NCBI RefSeq assembly: GCF_026151205.1
Contig: NC_087075.1
Coordinates: 4,748,359-4,812,358 of the forward strand
Reading direction: 5' to 3'
DNA from: Bolinopsis microptera
Taxonomy: Eukaryota > Ctenophora > Tentaculata > Lobata > Bolinopsidae
DNA length: 64,000 bases
The notes under the pieces were generated by a model. The model did not search any database, had not been told where the DNA came from, and worked only from the letters and a program-made list of their open reading frames with translations. Every line of letters starts with the position of its first letter. Position 1 is the stretch's first letter. This document shows positions 1 through 11,512 of this stretch, in pieces. Position numbers and translations under genes: made by a program.

Positions 1-1
1 G

Positions 2-1490
2 GATAATAACATGAAACACAGCCCGGATTACAGACCAGTACCACCAAAAATCTGGCCCTTGTTCAAAGTACACAAGCTACCAGAAGAACAAATCAGGAAC
101 AAGGTTGTACCACCACAAAGATTCATCAATGCAGCAAAGCATGGTCCCCTCTATAGACTAGGGCAATGGTCAAGCCCACACCTAACAAAAATCAGCCAGG
201 ACTACTGTGGAGATGAATTCCTGCTTGACACTCCCCATCTTATGAGGAAAATCGAGCAACACAACTCATCCCCACCAAGAGGAAACACCCTACTAGCCAC
301 CCTGGACGTGGAAGCCCTGTACCCCTCCATTAACCCACGTTTAGCACTAGAGGCCATGGCGGACGCTTTTGAATCGGATCGAACCACATCTGAAAGGACT
401 AAGGACGCTTTGCTGAATTTCACCAAACTCTCCTTTAACCACTCTTGTGTTACGTTCCGAGACAATTGTTATAAGTCGGAGAAAGGGATCCCAACAGGGG
501 GATGCGATTCAAGGCAGATCGCTGATCTATTTCTGCACTGGCTTATGCATAAAAAACTTAGGAATGATCTCCCTTGGGATAGTCTCATTGAACTGTTTTT
601 ACGCTACATCGATGACTGCTTCATAATCTGGAAGGGTACGGCAAGGCAGTTTGATTCTTTTGTACAGAAACTGAACCAACTGGCAGCGGAATACGGGATA
701 AGGTTTGGCAGCTGGGAATTGGGGAAGGAGGTGAATTTCCTGGACATAACCTTGTATTTGGACACAACCAACAAGATCCAATATAAGCTCTACACCAAAC
801 CGACAGATGCCAGGAATTTTCTCCGTACTGACAGTTTCCACCCAAAACACGTGTTTAACTCCGTAGCCTTCTCCCAAATGCTTCGGATTGCTAACAGGAA
901 CTCAAGAGAGGATACACGGCAGGCGGACTTACAGCAATTGAAATCGGATTTGCGTCGTAGTGGACACGACTCAGCGAAACTGAACGCCTTAGAGCCAAAA
1001 GTGTTGGAGAAGCTGTTCAATCCTCCACCCAACTCAGAAGGAAGTGTTCATGTTCCCCAAAAAACTTCCATGGTGTTTTCAGTCCAACACCTCTCGGAGA
1101 TGCCCCAGCTTAAATCAGTCTTAAAGGAGTTGGAACCGGACATTGAAGCACTATTAGGCCCAACACAAATCACGGTGGCATCGAAGAAAGGCTGCTCGAT
1201 TGGTAACAGAGTACTGAGAAACAGTGCTATCTGCAGAACACCGGCAGAAAATAATTCAGAGTGGACTCAGAAATGCAATGCACCAAGATGCCGAACATGC
1301 AGGCATATGTGTAGGGCAGGGGAAGAATTTGTAGTTAATGGACAGAAGCTAGTAGTTCCTATCAGATATAATTGTAAATCTAAAAATGTTATTTATGTGG
1401 CCCAATGTAAGCTTTGTAATCTTATAAAGGAAGAAGGTTATGAGATAGTTGTAGAAGACACTTATTTCGGGCAAACAATGCAAAACTTTC
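2..1490 (+). pseudogene. Penelope-like element: reverse transcriptase and 5' part of GIY-YIG endonuclease (interrupted)
   Basis: The frame is open from the window edge (first ATG at 11), so the N-terminus lies outside. Reverse transcriptase motifs are visible in order: LDVEALYPSI (motif A), GIPTGG (motif B), YIDD at residues 199-202 counted from ATG 11 (catalytic motif C), NFLDITLYL, and a KPTDARNFL...HPKH thumb-like block. These are typical of Penelope-like elements, which combine an RT with a C-terminal GIY-YIG nuclease. A Cys-rich CNAPRCRTC stretch and the start of the nuclease (VIYVAQCKLC, then YFGQT) follow. The frame is then broken at 1490 by a transposon; reading continues only into its terminal repeat and stops at 1522. 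The rest of the nuclease resumes at 4170. The element is therefore inactivated by insertion, though its RT core is uninterrupted. The family assignment rests on motifs recognised by eye. Confidence 0.9.
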
Positions 1491-1752
1491 GGGAATTAGG
1501 TCAAAGACCGACCACCGCTTAAGAGCCGGTTAAGAGCCGTTTAAGAGCCGTTTAAGAACCGCTTAAGAGCCGCTTAAGAACCGTTTAAGAACCGGCTAAG
1601 AACCGGCTAAGAACCGCTTAAGAACCGGTTAAGAACCGGTTAAGAGCCGGTTAAGAGCCGGTCAAGAGCCGGTGAGCGGCCGCTTAAGAACCGTCTAAGG
1701 ACCGCTTAAGAACCGCTTAAGAACCGTTGAAGAACCGCCTCTAAAACTGCAT
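1491..1752 (+). repeat. Left terminal inverted repeat made of 11-bp subrepeats
   Basis: From about 1509 to 1740 the sequence is an array of an 11-bp motif of the type cttaagaaccg/cttaagagccg, roughly 20 copies with small changes. The array is mirrored at the right end (about 3820-4161), including the flanking AAGAACCGCC then CTAAAACTGC or ATAGAAAACAG block. Shadow reading frames here have no protein meaning. Iterated subterminal motifs of this kind often bind transposase in other families; that role is inferred here. Confidence 0.85.
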
Positions 1753-1756
1753 TTAA

Positions 1757-3260
1757 GGCCAGAGGGGGGGTAAGGGGTCAAAAAATTCTACCAAAATATT
1801 ATTTTCTAAATCGATTTAATTTTTGATGACAAAAACATTGCTGCTATTCACATATTTGTAGCTGATTAACTTTATTTTATAATTGAGGTTAACCGATTTT
1901 CACAAAATTGAATATACAACATTGAGGTTAATAAAATTGAGGTTCATATTTTATTACACGCCATAATTTGTTGTTATTTCAGTCAGCAAATGTAAACTCT
2001 AAATTTTAGGTTCATAATTATCAGAAAAAGTAATATCCAAACGTGATTAAATGAGGTTAACCTCTTCTTTTAGATATAGCGAGAATAGATCAAATGATAG
2101 AGTTACTATTTTCATCGTAAGTTTACGGTATACACATTTCTAAATAGATGACGTGTTGATTGACTTTCTTTTATCTTGAGAAAATGAAAAAAATGAGGTT
2201 AACCATCACATTTTGGTACCGTAGGGAATATACATACGATTCTTACTTATGAAATGTACCACAATATCGAAGTGAGGTATCTATTGGTATCACAATACCT
2301 ACACTATAATCACGTGACAAAGGTGATTTGAACTGACCATATTTTAGTAGAAGATTTTACCCGTAAATGGCTAAAAAATGAGGTTAACCTCTCATTTTTT
2401 GAATATCTGACCAGTCAATTACATGTTAACCTCAAAAACTTAATCATTATACTGTGCAAATGTTTTACTACATATATAATAACATATTGATAAACCAATC
2501 CCAGTGTTATATGGTCTAAAGCGAGGTTAACAACCAAATTTTAAGCAGTTAGTGTTTACAGGAAGTCTTGGTTAACCTCATTTTTTACAATACAAGGACA
2601 TTAACTACTGAAAGTGGCTAAAATCATTTAAGGGACGGCCAGGTCTGATCAAGCAAACGTTATTAAGTGTATAAAAAGTCCTAACTAACGAACTGTGATA
2701 CATTCCAGTGAATATTCAAAATTTTGAAAACACTAAATTGCATCTATCTCAAAACACATTTTTTGATCTTTCGATTCCTTAGTTGAGAAAACCAGCCAAC
2801 CCCTGATATTGATATTTGGTACAGTGGTTCCTTGGACAACTATCTAGATATCTGGTGCAGCGATTTTATTTATTCGACTCGTTTCTCGAATTATGAGGTT
2901 AACCAATTAAATTTTTCGAATTTTTGACCTGGTTAACCTCATAATTTGAGAACCGAGTCAAATAAAAAAAATCGCTGCACCAGATGTGAGGATAATTGTC
3001 CAAGGAACCACTGTACCAAACCTCAAGATCAGGGATTGGCCGGTTTTCTCAACTAAGGAATCGAAAGGTCAAAAAAGTTACAGCCGTTTAAAGTTCCAGT
3101 TTAACATGTAATTACAGGTAAACCTCAAAATTGAGCGCGCGATATCTCAGAAGCGCAAGGTCAGATTTTGATCCGGTTTTTTTCTTTTTGTTCGTCTCCA
3201 GTAGCTATTATCAAATATGCGAAAACTACAAAAGTGCCATTTACCCCCCCCCCTCTGGCC
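1757..3260. mobile_element. Nested TTAA-flanked MITE-like element (piggyBac- or Kolobok-type target)
   Basis: The segment lies between TTAA at 1753-1756 and TTAA at 3261-3264. Its ends are inverted repeats: GGCCAGAGGGGGGG at the left, and the reverse complement of CCCCCCTCTGGCC at the right, each followed inward by TAA. Inside are about eleven copies, in both orientations, of GAGGTTAACC or a close variant (for example near 1884, 2051, 2194, 2379, 2570, 2894 and 2930), absent from the host element outside. It also holds a large imperfect palindrome. No protein is encoded. TTAA target duplication is the rule for piggyBac and is also seen in Kolobok; the choice between them is not made. Confidence 0.7.
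2765..3075. repeat. Large imperfect palindrome (~300 bp) inside the nested element
   Basis: The left arm, which includes TCGATTCCTTAGTTGAGAAA near 2776, pairs with the right arm TTTCTCAACTAAGGAATCGA near 3046. Matching continues through the dgGACAACTAT/ATAATTGTCC-type block and the ATCTGGTGCAGCGATTTTAT/AAAAAATCGCTGCACCAGAT block toward a centre near 2915. Two opposed GAGGTTAACC motifs sit close to the centre. Transcribed, it would make a long hairpin with mismatches. Confidence 0.8.
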
Positions 3261-3592
3261 TTAAACAACCTAAGAACCAACTTAGAGCCGTTTAAGAACC
3301 GGTTAAGAACCGGCTAAGAACCGGTTAAGAGCCGGTTAAGAACCGCCTATAGAAAACAGATTTATAAATCTACTAATAAACTTAGATCCGGATAAGAACC
3401 GGCTCTTAACCGGTTAAGAACCGGTTAAGAACCGCCTATAGAAAACTCCCCTGCTCCCTCTCATGTACTCATGTTTCATATAATGTACATTATATATGTA
3501 TCGTATCTAGTGCTTAATTAGATATCCACATTCCAGTTGATCAGGTCTGCATGCGTCAAAAACTACTAACCTAGTCTAAAATGGGGAGGGAG

Positions 3593-3808
3593 GGGAGTGG
3601 AGAGGTGCTGGGCCGAGAGCGGGGGTAAGAACAAGAGAGGGAGCAGGGGAGTGAAGAGGTGCTGGGCTGGGAGCGGGAGTAAAGACAAAAGAGGGAGCAG
3701 GGGAGTGGAGATGCGCTGGGCCGAGAGCGGGGGTAAGAACAAGAGAGGGAGCAGGGGAGTGGAGAGGTGCTGGGTCGGGAGCGGGGGCAAAGACAAGAGG
3801 GGGGCCGG
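3593..3808 (+). repeat. 54-bp GA-rich tandem repeat, 4 copies
   Basis: Four units of about 54 bp run through the region, each containing gtgctggg, gagagcggg and aagacaa/aagaacaagag blocks. The unit length is a multiple of three, so both strands stay open, but there is no sign of a real gene. It lies inside the 2.67-kb transposon between the nested element and the right terminal repeat. Confidence 0.8.
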
Positions 3809-4169
3809 TGTAGGGTGTTAAGAGCCGGTTCTTATCCGGTTCTTAACCGGTTCTTAAACGGCTCTAAGTTTATTAGTAGATTTATAAATCTGTTTTCTAT
3901 AGGCGGTTCTTAACCGGTTCTTAAGCGGTCCTTAGACGGTTCTTAAGCGGCCGCTCACCGGCTCTTGACCGGCTCTAAACCGGCTCTAAACCGGCTCTTA
4001 ACCGGTTCTTAACCGGTTCTTAACCGGTTCTTAACCGGTTCTTAAGCGGTTCTTAGCCGGTTCCTAGCCGGTTCTTAAACGGTTCTTAAGCGGCTCTTAA
4101 ACGGCTCTTAAACGGCTCTTAACCGGCTCTTAAGCGGTGGTCGCTGTTTGCCCTATTGGCCAAACTTTC

Positions 4170-4399
4170 ATAAACGTGTCAATGGACACAGAGCCTGTTT
4201 TAAAGTAGAGGATCGTAATAAATCAGCCCTTTCGATTCATGCCTATGAACATCACAGTGACATTTTTACTATTGACAACTATAAATTTGCCATTTTGAAA
4301 GAATGTAACCCCAGGGGATTAAATAGGGAGGAATTTAGGTATATTGAGAAGTATAGAACTAATTGCTTGGGTTTAAATAGATGCAAAGTTGAAAGATAA
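4170..4399 (+). pseudogene. Penelope-like element: C-terminal part of GIY-YIG endonuclease
   Basis: After the right-hand 8-bp duplication the frame continues HKRVNGHRACFK, with later IHAYEHH, FAILKECNPRG and EEFRYIEKYRTNCLGLN blocks, ending at TAA 4397-4399. The KRVNGH arginine, the H in AYEHH and the downstream glutamate (LNREEFRYIEKY) match the arrangement of GIY-YIG nucleases in Penelope-like proteins. It is the 3' continuation of the reverse transcriptase ending at 1490, separated by the inserted transposon. It has no start of its own. Confidence 0.88.
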
Positions 4400-6090
4400 G
4401 GTTCTTAGTTTTTAATTCTTCTTTTTTGAAGCTTCATTTTTGAAGCTATATTTTTGTGTAGTTCATCTCCATTTACCTTGTGTATTTTATTTAGGTTATT
4501 TGATTCTCGATTGTTTGAGGCATTTTAGATCTTCGTATATATAGTACTAATAAAACTAACCAACTTAATTCCTTTGTAGCTAATGATGTAATTTAACGAA
4601 GTATACACTACATTTGCGTGTTTCACTGTCTAGCCCACCAACCATAAGAATATCTAAATCTGCGAGCTTAATATACATCATACAAAAATTGTAATAATAA
4701 GCTTAATAAAATAACACCACGATTTACCACAAACCCCGATTTACCGCGACTTTTCCTTTCTCTTAAACTTCGCAATAAATTAGGGTATTAATGTACTCCA
4801 ACTTGACAGAATGAAAATTGAACGTTCAAAGTTTTCCACTCTAAAATTTAAATTTTTAACAGTCTGCAGCAATTGCAACAACAACAGCACGAACCTTGTC
4901 AATAACAAAATTAATCTATTTTTCAAGGTTTTTATACTTCACGATTAAAAAAATGCGATACGTAGAAGCTGCCAAATTTCGAACGGAAATAATGTACCTT
5001 TAAAGCCATACGAAAATACGAAATACTGAGCAAGACCCCCATACAGATTCAGCTAAAATATAAAACTGCCTGGGAAAATTATAACAATTAGGGATGAACT
5101 TTCAAAATTTTACAACTTTGTTCTGAAGACAACATGAAATAATGATAAAACAATTTTAAGAGATAAAAACTTTGATAAAACATTTCCTGGAAATAACATA
5201 AAATAATTTTTAGAGATAGGACACTCAAAATTTTACAAAAATGTTCTGAAAACAACATGAAGTACAAAGGAGACTCTAATTACACCATACAATAAATTTG
5301 TAGTACTAGTAGCCAGTCCTTTAAAATATTCTCACGATAAATTTTAGTTCATGGCAGCAAGAAAATTAAGTTTTATCTCCAGGGAGAGTTTCTATATTAA
5401 CTAAATTTCAAGTTCACACTAACGTTCATACAATAATTCCTCAGAAGTTGAGTTTATTATATTAAGTTTTAATATTCACGTGTGGTTATTATTAATATTA
5501 TATCACCTTTTATCATTCAGTTGTCAGTTTAAATAACAAGCACGTGCTATCAAGTTTCCAGAGTACGCTTACCATGTATTATAACAGCTTGAATTGTTCT
5601 TATCGGCATCTTATCTACAATTCCATCCTTATCAAGTTGCAATTTGTTGGTCTAGAAAACTTTGTACCACGCACGAGCAATAAACCGAGTTGAAGTTGAA
5701 CAGCCATGCGAGTTGAACGTTTACCGTTGTAACTTGTACATGGCAGCCTGCCAAGTCTGCCAAACAAGATACAAAGTAGATAAAAGATTAAGGCGACTAA
5801 AAAGGCGGGAAACTGCATCAGAAATCCAGATCTACTATTAGTATCATAACCAGTGGCATAGTTGATTTTGTTGTATGTGAGCCTGCAGTGCATTGCGCAA
5901 GGAAAAGAACAACGATGCCAACTGAGACAAAGTTATTTGTCTGTGTAATTACTGAAGGAAGTTGGAACAAATTCTTATGAAATCGCCATGCTTCAGTGCA
6001 GCGTCGCTTGTGAGAAATTTAGACACCGCGCTTGCGTTCTTTTTAGTTGTACAGATAGTGTTGTTTGGGGATCCAGCGGAGACGTTGTCG
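4400..6090. other. Gene-free AT-rich stretch, likely 3' end of the Penelope-like element then intergenic
   Basis: No supported gene was found. The first part probably contains the 3' untranslated end of the Penelope-like element, but no terminal repeat could be recognised. A 92-codon minus-strand frame at 5615-5893 has one hydrophobic run but no recognised domain or splice context. Confidence 0.5.
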
Positions 6091-6091
6091 T

Positions 6092-6400
6092 TGGTTGGAG
6101 CAGTGGCCCTGCCATGCAGTGGTTGGAGCAGTGGCCCTGCCATGCAGTGGTCCTGCTGCAGTGGTCCTGCTGCAGTGGTCCTGCTGCAGTGGTCCTGCTG
6201 CAGTGGTCCTGATGCAGTGGTCCTGCTGCAGTGGTCCTGCTGCAGTGGTCCTGCTGCAGTGGTCCTGCTGCAGTGGTCCTGCTGCAGTGGTCCTGCTGCA
6301 GTGGTCCTGCTGCAGTGGTCCTGCTGCAGTGGTCCTGCTGCAGTGGTCCTGCTGCAGTGGTCCTGCTGCAGCGGTCCTGCTGCAGCGGTCCTGCTGTAGC
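6092..6400 (+). repeat. 14-bp minisatellite (ctgctgcagtggtc)n
   Basis: About 19 copies of a 14-bp unit run from roughly 6130 to 6400, each carrying a PstI-type CTGCAG. They are preceded by two copies of a 28-bp variant with ccctgccatgcagtggttgg. Because 14 is not a multiple of three, the peptide repeats every 14 residues in each frame and long frames stay open on both strands. These are repeat artefacts, not genes. Confidence 0.93.
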
Positions 6401-6558
6401 CTGTAGGACGTTTTATGGTGAGATGGTGGTAACTCTGTCTAAAATATTTAACATTCCTTGTGGGATCAAATTGTAATGATGCGTTGGATGATTTTATCTG
6501 CATACGGTTGTTTCATTTTTCCCCTCAATATTGAAATTGCTTTAAAAAAATTTAGAAA

Positions 6559-6648
6559 ACAAATCTAAATTGATAGACTTCGATTACAATTCATTTGAAT
6601 GTACAAATCTAAATCGATAGACTTCGATTACAATTCATTTGAATGTAC
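6559..6648 (+). repeat. 44-bp direct tandem duplication
   Basis: Two adjacent copies start with acaaatctaaat at 6559 and 6603 and run through gatagacttcgattacaatt to catttgaatgt. They differ at one base. The 6400-7130 interval holds no supported gene. Confidence 0.85.
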
Positions 6649-7130
6649 AGTAATCCACGAACAGAAATAACATGGTTGATTTTTGTGCGTGACTCAAATT
6701 TCCCATGGGGAAATATTTGCACGCTTCAGTTGTTTTTCTGCAAATAGATAACTGATTTGGTAACATTTCAAAAGTTCAAGGCATTGCTGTTATTGCAAAA
6801 CAGTTAGCCATTTACAAATTATATGAGCATTAATATTCAACCTTATCTCAAACTCTGCCTTATAGTATTTTACACCTTTTCTAAATTGGACGGTATTTAT
6901 ATTTAATTACTCACTTATAGAATTTTGGAGTTTATTGGGGTTTTTTGTAAAATGAACCACATATTTGCTTTATACGACGTACGTGGGTACTGGCCAAGAG
7001 CAAATCTTAATTCTGTGCAGTTCATTCGAAATTAAACTGTATTTATAGTTGAGTTTAACTGAAACATAAACCATGATTGCTAACATTGCTAACAACAATG
7101 TTGGACTCATCATTTTCCTGTTCAACAAAG

Positions 7131-7752
7131 GTATGAATTGGATTATTTTCCGTCGTGATTCATACACGGTCGAGAGCAGTCACACGGGAGACCGGAGAAA
7201 GTCCAATCATATTAGGTTCTGTCTTATCAGCATTAGCAATAGTAGTAGGGCCGGGGTGCAAAATTCAGTACACAGGTACACATACGTTGGGGCTTATTTA
7301 CCAGTCGCCGAGTTTTTTTGGTATGACTTGCTATTATCACTCATTCGAGGAATACATCGAATCAAATAAATAAATAATATCGATGTTCATTTTTTCTGAA
7401 TGAACCACCTGCATTTTTCCAATGATTGAATAGAAACTCTAACTTCTCAGATTACTAGTCACATTAATCACTGTCTCCAAGTGTTCGGGAGCCCTTTTTC
7501 TATAATAATCTGGAGCATTTGAAGTCTCAGAGGTCCAATTTTGCTAACAAAAGTTTATTAGACTTATCATATTGCTGACTGCTGTTCTGGGGTCAAATCA
7601 GGATATTACAATAACAGGGTGTGAAACCTTCAAATAAACAAAAGGTTTAAATTGGATTATTTTCCGCTATGATTTATACATGGTCGAGTGCAGTCCCGGG
7701 GAAGAAAGTTTAATCATATTAGGTTCCGTCTCTCCAGCGATAGTGGTAGTTT
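7131..7752 (+). repeat. Diverged direct repeat pair (~110 bp)
   Basis: The segment around 7131-7235 (attggattattttccg...catacacggtcgagagcagtc...atcatattaggttc) recurs in diverged form around 7650-7752. This suggests two old copies of one dispersed repeat. Short frames across the first copy at 7073-7373 have no recognised domain. Confidence 0.65.
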
Positions 7753-7885
7753 TTGGGAGCTATAGGGCCTGGTATTGTGGATTAGCTCCACCAATCACTT
7801 GAAACTCCCCACTTCACTTCACTTCACTTCATGATTGCAGTAGTTCGGGAGCTACTACCGCAATCGTAGTTCAAACAAATGATAA

Positions 7886-8470
7886 CTTACCTTACTGACT
7901 ACCTTACTGACTACCTTACCGACTACCTTATACTGATTACTGACTACCTTACTGACTACCTTACCGACTACCTTACTGAATACCTTACTGACTAGTGACT
8001 ACCTTACTGACTACCTTACCGACTACTTTACTGACTACTTTACTGATTACCCTACTGACTACCTTACTGACTACCTTACTGACTACCTTACTGACTACCT
8101 TACTGACTACCTTACTGACTACCTTACTGACTACCTTACTGACTACTTTACTGACTACCTTACCGACTACCTTACTGACTACCTTACTGACTAGTGACTA
8201 CCTTACTGACTACCTTACCGACTACTTTACTGACTACCTTACTGACTACCTTACGGCTTACTGACTACCTTACTGACTGCCTTACTGACTACCTTACTGA
8301 CTACCTTACTGACTACCTTACTGACTACCTTACTGACTACCTTACTGACTACCTTACTGACTACCTTACTGACTACCTTACTGACTACCTTACTGACTAC
8401 CTTACTGACTACCTTACTGACTACTTTACTGACTACCTTACTGACTACCTTAATGATTACCTTACTGACT
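7886..8470 (+). repeat. 12-bp minisatellite (accttactgact)n
   Basis: Close to 48 copies of a 12-bp unit run nearly without interruption, with scattered variants (accg, actttact, and gattac units). Since 12 is a multiple of three, the frames encode endless TLLT or DYLT repeats. No initiation context or unique flanking protein supports a gene. Confidence 0.93.
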
Positions 8471-8479
8471 GCCTCAGTT

Positions 8480-10187
8480 TTGCAATTCTTGGAAACAATA
8501 ACTATGTTTGCTTGAAGACCTCAAGATTCGTTGATATATTAATAATGACTGTTACACAACATTTTACGGAAACAGGCTGACACTGCCCCGTAAAGTTAGT
8601 TATTAAAACTTACCAATAGAGATCTATTTTATACAATAACAATATATATCATATACAGATTTAGATTTGTATCACTTTGCATTACTCATTTATAATTATG
8701 GACCTTTTTGCACTTTTTATTGGTATTGTTTGTATTATAGTACTTATAGTAGTATAAAATCATATAATAAGCATTAAACATGATATACTTTAGTTTTGTA
8801 AGTGTTACAAGTGGACCGGACATTTGTTTGTCTCGGGCCACCCACCCGGTCCATTTAGTCTGAGCATTATTGTGAGCTTGAGCCAGACCACAACCAATAT
8901 GACAGAGTACTAGTAGGAAAATGATAGTTAATTCTGAGCTATCAGTTACTTTGATTTCTATAATTCGTGAGCTGAAATACCAGGTTAATATTAATTATTA
9001 ACCATCAGTTAATGATGAACGTTAAATTTTTGGTATTCAGTGATAATCCGACACTGTAATATTTGCTAAATTTTAAAATTATTTGTACTTTTTGATTAGC
9101 CCTTACGATAATGTACCACTGACTTGTGACATATTTCATTCATATGTCACTATTAAGTCAACAACGAATATTATGAAAAATAAAAGATTGCCGATGTCAA
9201 CGCGGCTGACCTTCGTGACACATGCGATAATTTAAACTCCAGAATACTCATATTCCCAATGATTATAATGTCAAACCATTGCAAAACGTTTGGGCATTTA
9301 CAATTAAGCAATCTTTATTTTGTAGTTGTAACATGCCAAAATTAAATAGCATCATTTTCTTCACCCCTTCAGGTACCTGTAAAGTGCAGTTTCATCGACC
9401 ATTTCATTTATTTGAAGTCAGAGGTTGCGATCTGTTAATAATGTTTTATGAGTACGGGTTTTGACCCTTCATAACTCATTATAAGGGTAATAACTAGAGC
9501 GTACCACGATTTTTTCAGTTCACCCTGACAGTTTTATTGATCATATATGCTCTGTTCCAGCTCGACTTAGTTCGTCATGTCAATCGTGTGTGCATTATTG
9601 GAACCACCACGAGGGTCACCTGCATCAACCACTTTAAAAGAGTGCAGCTCTGCCAGCTGTCGCGTCGAATATTTTAGCGATTTACAATTTAGCTGATTTA
9701 GTGGTTCACGAATCACGAACGGGGGACCTTCAACGATCAGTCAAATAATTCGAGCAGAGCGCCTAGAACTAGAAGTAGAAAAAAGATTTAGCAAAGTAAA
9801 GTCTCTAAAACTTTCCCCGTGCGGTTATCATGGTTACATGAGGTAATTTATTATTATGGGTTTTAGTTAAAGAGTACGTCGCCGACCTAAAATCTGTCAG
9901 ATCGACGACTGGATGCGCACAAATTAATTGGTCGCGGCCGGCCGGCAAGTTTAATAATGTGAGGGCTGAATCGCTGTTCTTCTTCCGACAGTAGATGTAT
10001 CTGTCAGAGTCAAGTAGCTGTTGAGATCCTGTCCGACCAGAGATGAATTTGGAGAAGGTAGGCATGTTGATAGAATGTAAGAATGTGATACTATTGTCTT
10101 TCATCTTCCAGTATATATATACCTAAGATCAGCTCACTCCCATTGCATGCCATTTGGCACGTACGTCTCACATCCCTTGATACGAGA
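8480..10187. other. Gene-free stretch
   Basis: AT-rich sequence with only short unrelated frames, such as 9279-9464 (+) and 9805-10104 (-). None shows a recognisable domain, signal peptide or splice pattern. Confidence 0.5.
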
Positions 10188-10191
10188 ACCA

Positions 10192-10215
10192 CCCCCCCCC
10201 CCCCCCCCCCCCCCC
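10192..10215 (+). repeat. Poly-C tract
   Basis: An uninterrupted run of about 24 C. A second run of about 21 C lies at 10438-10458. The exact length of such tracts is unreliable in assemblies. Confidence 0.9.
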
Positions 10216-10760
10216 TTTAGCAAGAGCTCCCGTCGTATTATGTGATCTACGAGTCGAGCAGTCAGATCATGAGATGATCATGTTTACTTCTTAATGTACA
10301 GCTATAATATACAGAATTGACATGTGAACTCTACCCTATATCTAGCCCATTTCTGGGTCAATTAAATTCTACTGATGGATCACTGATGGATATTATACGT
10401 CACTAATTGGTGATATGATCTGACCCCTGATAATCGGCCCCCCCCCCCCCCCCCCCCCTTTGTCGGCCTCCCACTGCTAGGGCGCCTGATAGGAAACGCC
10501 CCGAAACGGTGTCAGGTTTGTAACTGATGATTCTGATCCATGCTCCTGTGAGTTTGCTGCTGTATCCCAACTAATATCAGTTCAGCCCTACACTATAATA
10601 GCATACGTTTGTTTAATGTGCTCTCTTATCTTCTTTCTTATCTCACATTGTTTAACAGTGAGATCTTGTGCCTCTCACCTTGTGGCTCAACTCTACCTAG
10701 TATAAACTTGTTTGTAGAGAATATACGATATACGATAGCAGTGATGTAACCTTACCTGCT

Positions 10761-10830
10761 GCCCCCCGGCCCCCCGGCCCCCCGGCCCCCCCCAGGCCCC
10801 CTCACCCCCGGCCCCCTCCCCCCCCGCCGA
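10761..10830 (+). repeat. C-rich (ccccccgg)n tract
   Basis: A cytosine-rich block with repeated cccccggc units. The opposite strand has several G-runs separated by CC, which could form G-quadruplexes. Confidence 0.8.
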
Positions 10831-11482
10831 AAAAGCGCCTCCTGGTCCCTCTTGACGCCCCTCCCCTTTTAGCGCCCCTCTATAAAATTGAACAAATTAG
10901 GTGATTTTAGAGGGTACGCCGGTAAAATCTCTAAAAAAGTGTGTTTCTAGAACAAAACGCGCAGTTTTGCTAGTATCTCAGTTAATAATGAGGTCTGATC
11001 GTCATCTTCTTACATCGTTCGATGTCTGTGTGAAGGTAAAATGGTGATATCCTCTGGATCAGGCAGATGATCCCGCTCGTCGGAGAAGATAAAGGCCTTG
11101 CTCAGCAATGGGTAGGGTTTGCAGTTTAGATAGCCATGTGGCACGCTGCAACTAAATTATTCGAGATTCTTCTCGAATAATTTTCAAGACTTGATGTCAA
11201 CTTATTATCGGAGAAAAACCTAACATTCTACCTACTCCTCATTTCTTAAGACGTCCACTACATGATGTTGCTCTACCAATTTGACTTATGTCCCTTAAGC
11301 GCTTTTAACTACCGTTCACCAAACCTTGACTGCGGCTTTGTTAACAAGGTTTGGCCGGTAGAGGGTCCGCAGTAGTCCCATTACCTTAGTATTGCTGTTC
11401 CACTACTAGAGTATCTCAGTTAAGTTTTTTTTAAATATTCCCACATTCAAACGACAATTTAGTGCCCCCCCTAAGATGCCCA

Positions 11483-11512
11483 GGGGGGGGGGGGGGGGGG
11501 GGGGGGGGGGGG
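11483..11512 (+). repeat. Poly-G tract
   Basis: A run of about 30 G. It drives apparent glycine-rich or proline-rich frames on the two strands which are not genes. The interval from 10831 to 13937 otherwise holds no supported gene. Confidence 0.9.

Larger units (their letters stand above)
1491..4161. mobile_element. Non-autonomous DNA transposon with long inverted repeats, inserted in the Penelope-like element
   Basis: This is a 2,671-bp insertion flanked by perfect 8-bp direct repeats, aaactttc, at 1483-1490 and 4162-4169. Its ends are imperfect inverted repeats: the left end begins GGGAATTAGGTCAAAG and the reverse complement of the right end begins GGCCAATAGGGCAAAC. Both then run into CGACCACCGCTTAAGAGCC. 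Removing the insertion plus one 8-bp copy restores the GIY-YIG reading frame (NF followed by HKRVNGH), which confirms both boundaries. No transposase was found inside, so the element is non-autonomous. An 8-bp duplication fits several superfamilies (hAT, P, Merlin, some MULE-like elements); the ends do not start CAGGG, so hAT is not favoured. Superfamily is left open. Confidence 0.88.

Noticed and set aside
202-1032. Minus-strand open frames opposite the reverse transcriptase
   Set aside because: They are shadows of the + strand RT frame, with no domain of their own.
5615-5893. Minus-strand 92-codon frame with a hydrophobic run
   Set aside because: One hydrophobic segment only, no signal peptide at the start, no homologue recognised and no splice context.
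5949-6503. Long frames on both strands over the 14-bp repeat
   Set aside because: They arise from the minisatellite and have only short non-repeat flanks.
7886-8470. Direct-repeat array considered as CRISPR
   Set aside because: Units are contiguous 12-bp copies without spacers, and the window is eukaryotic.
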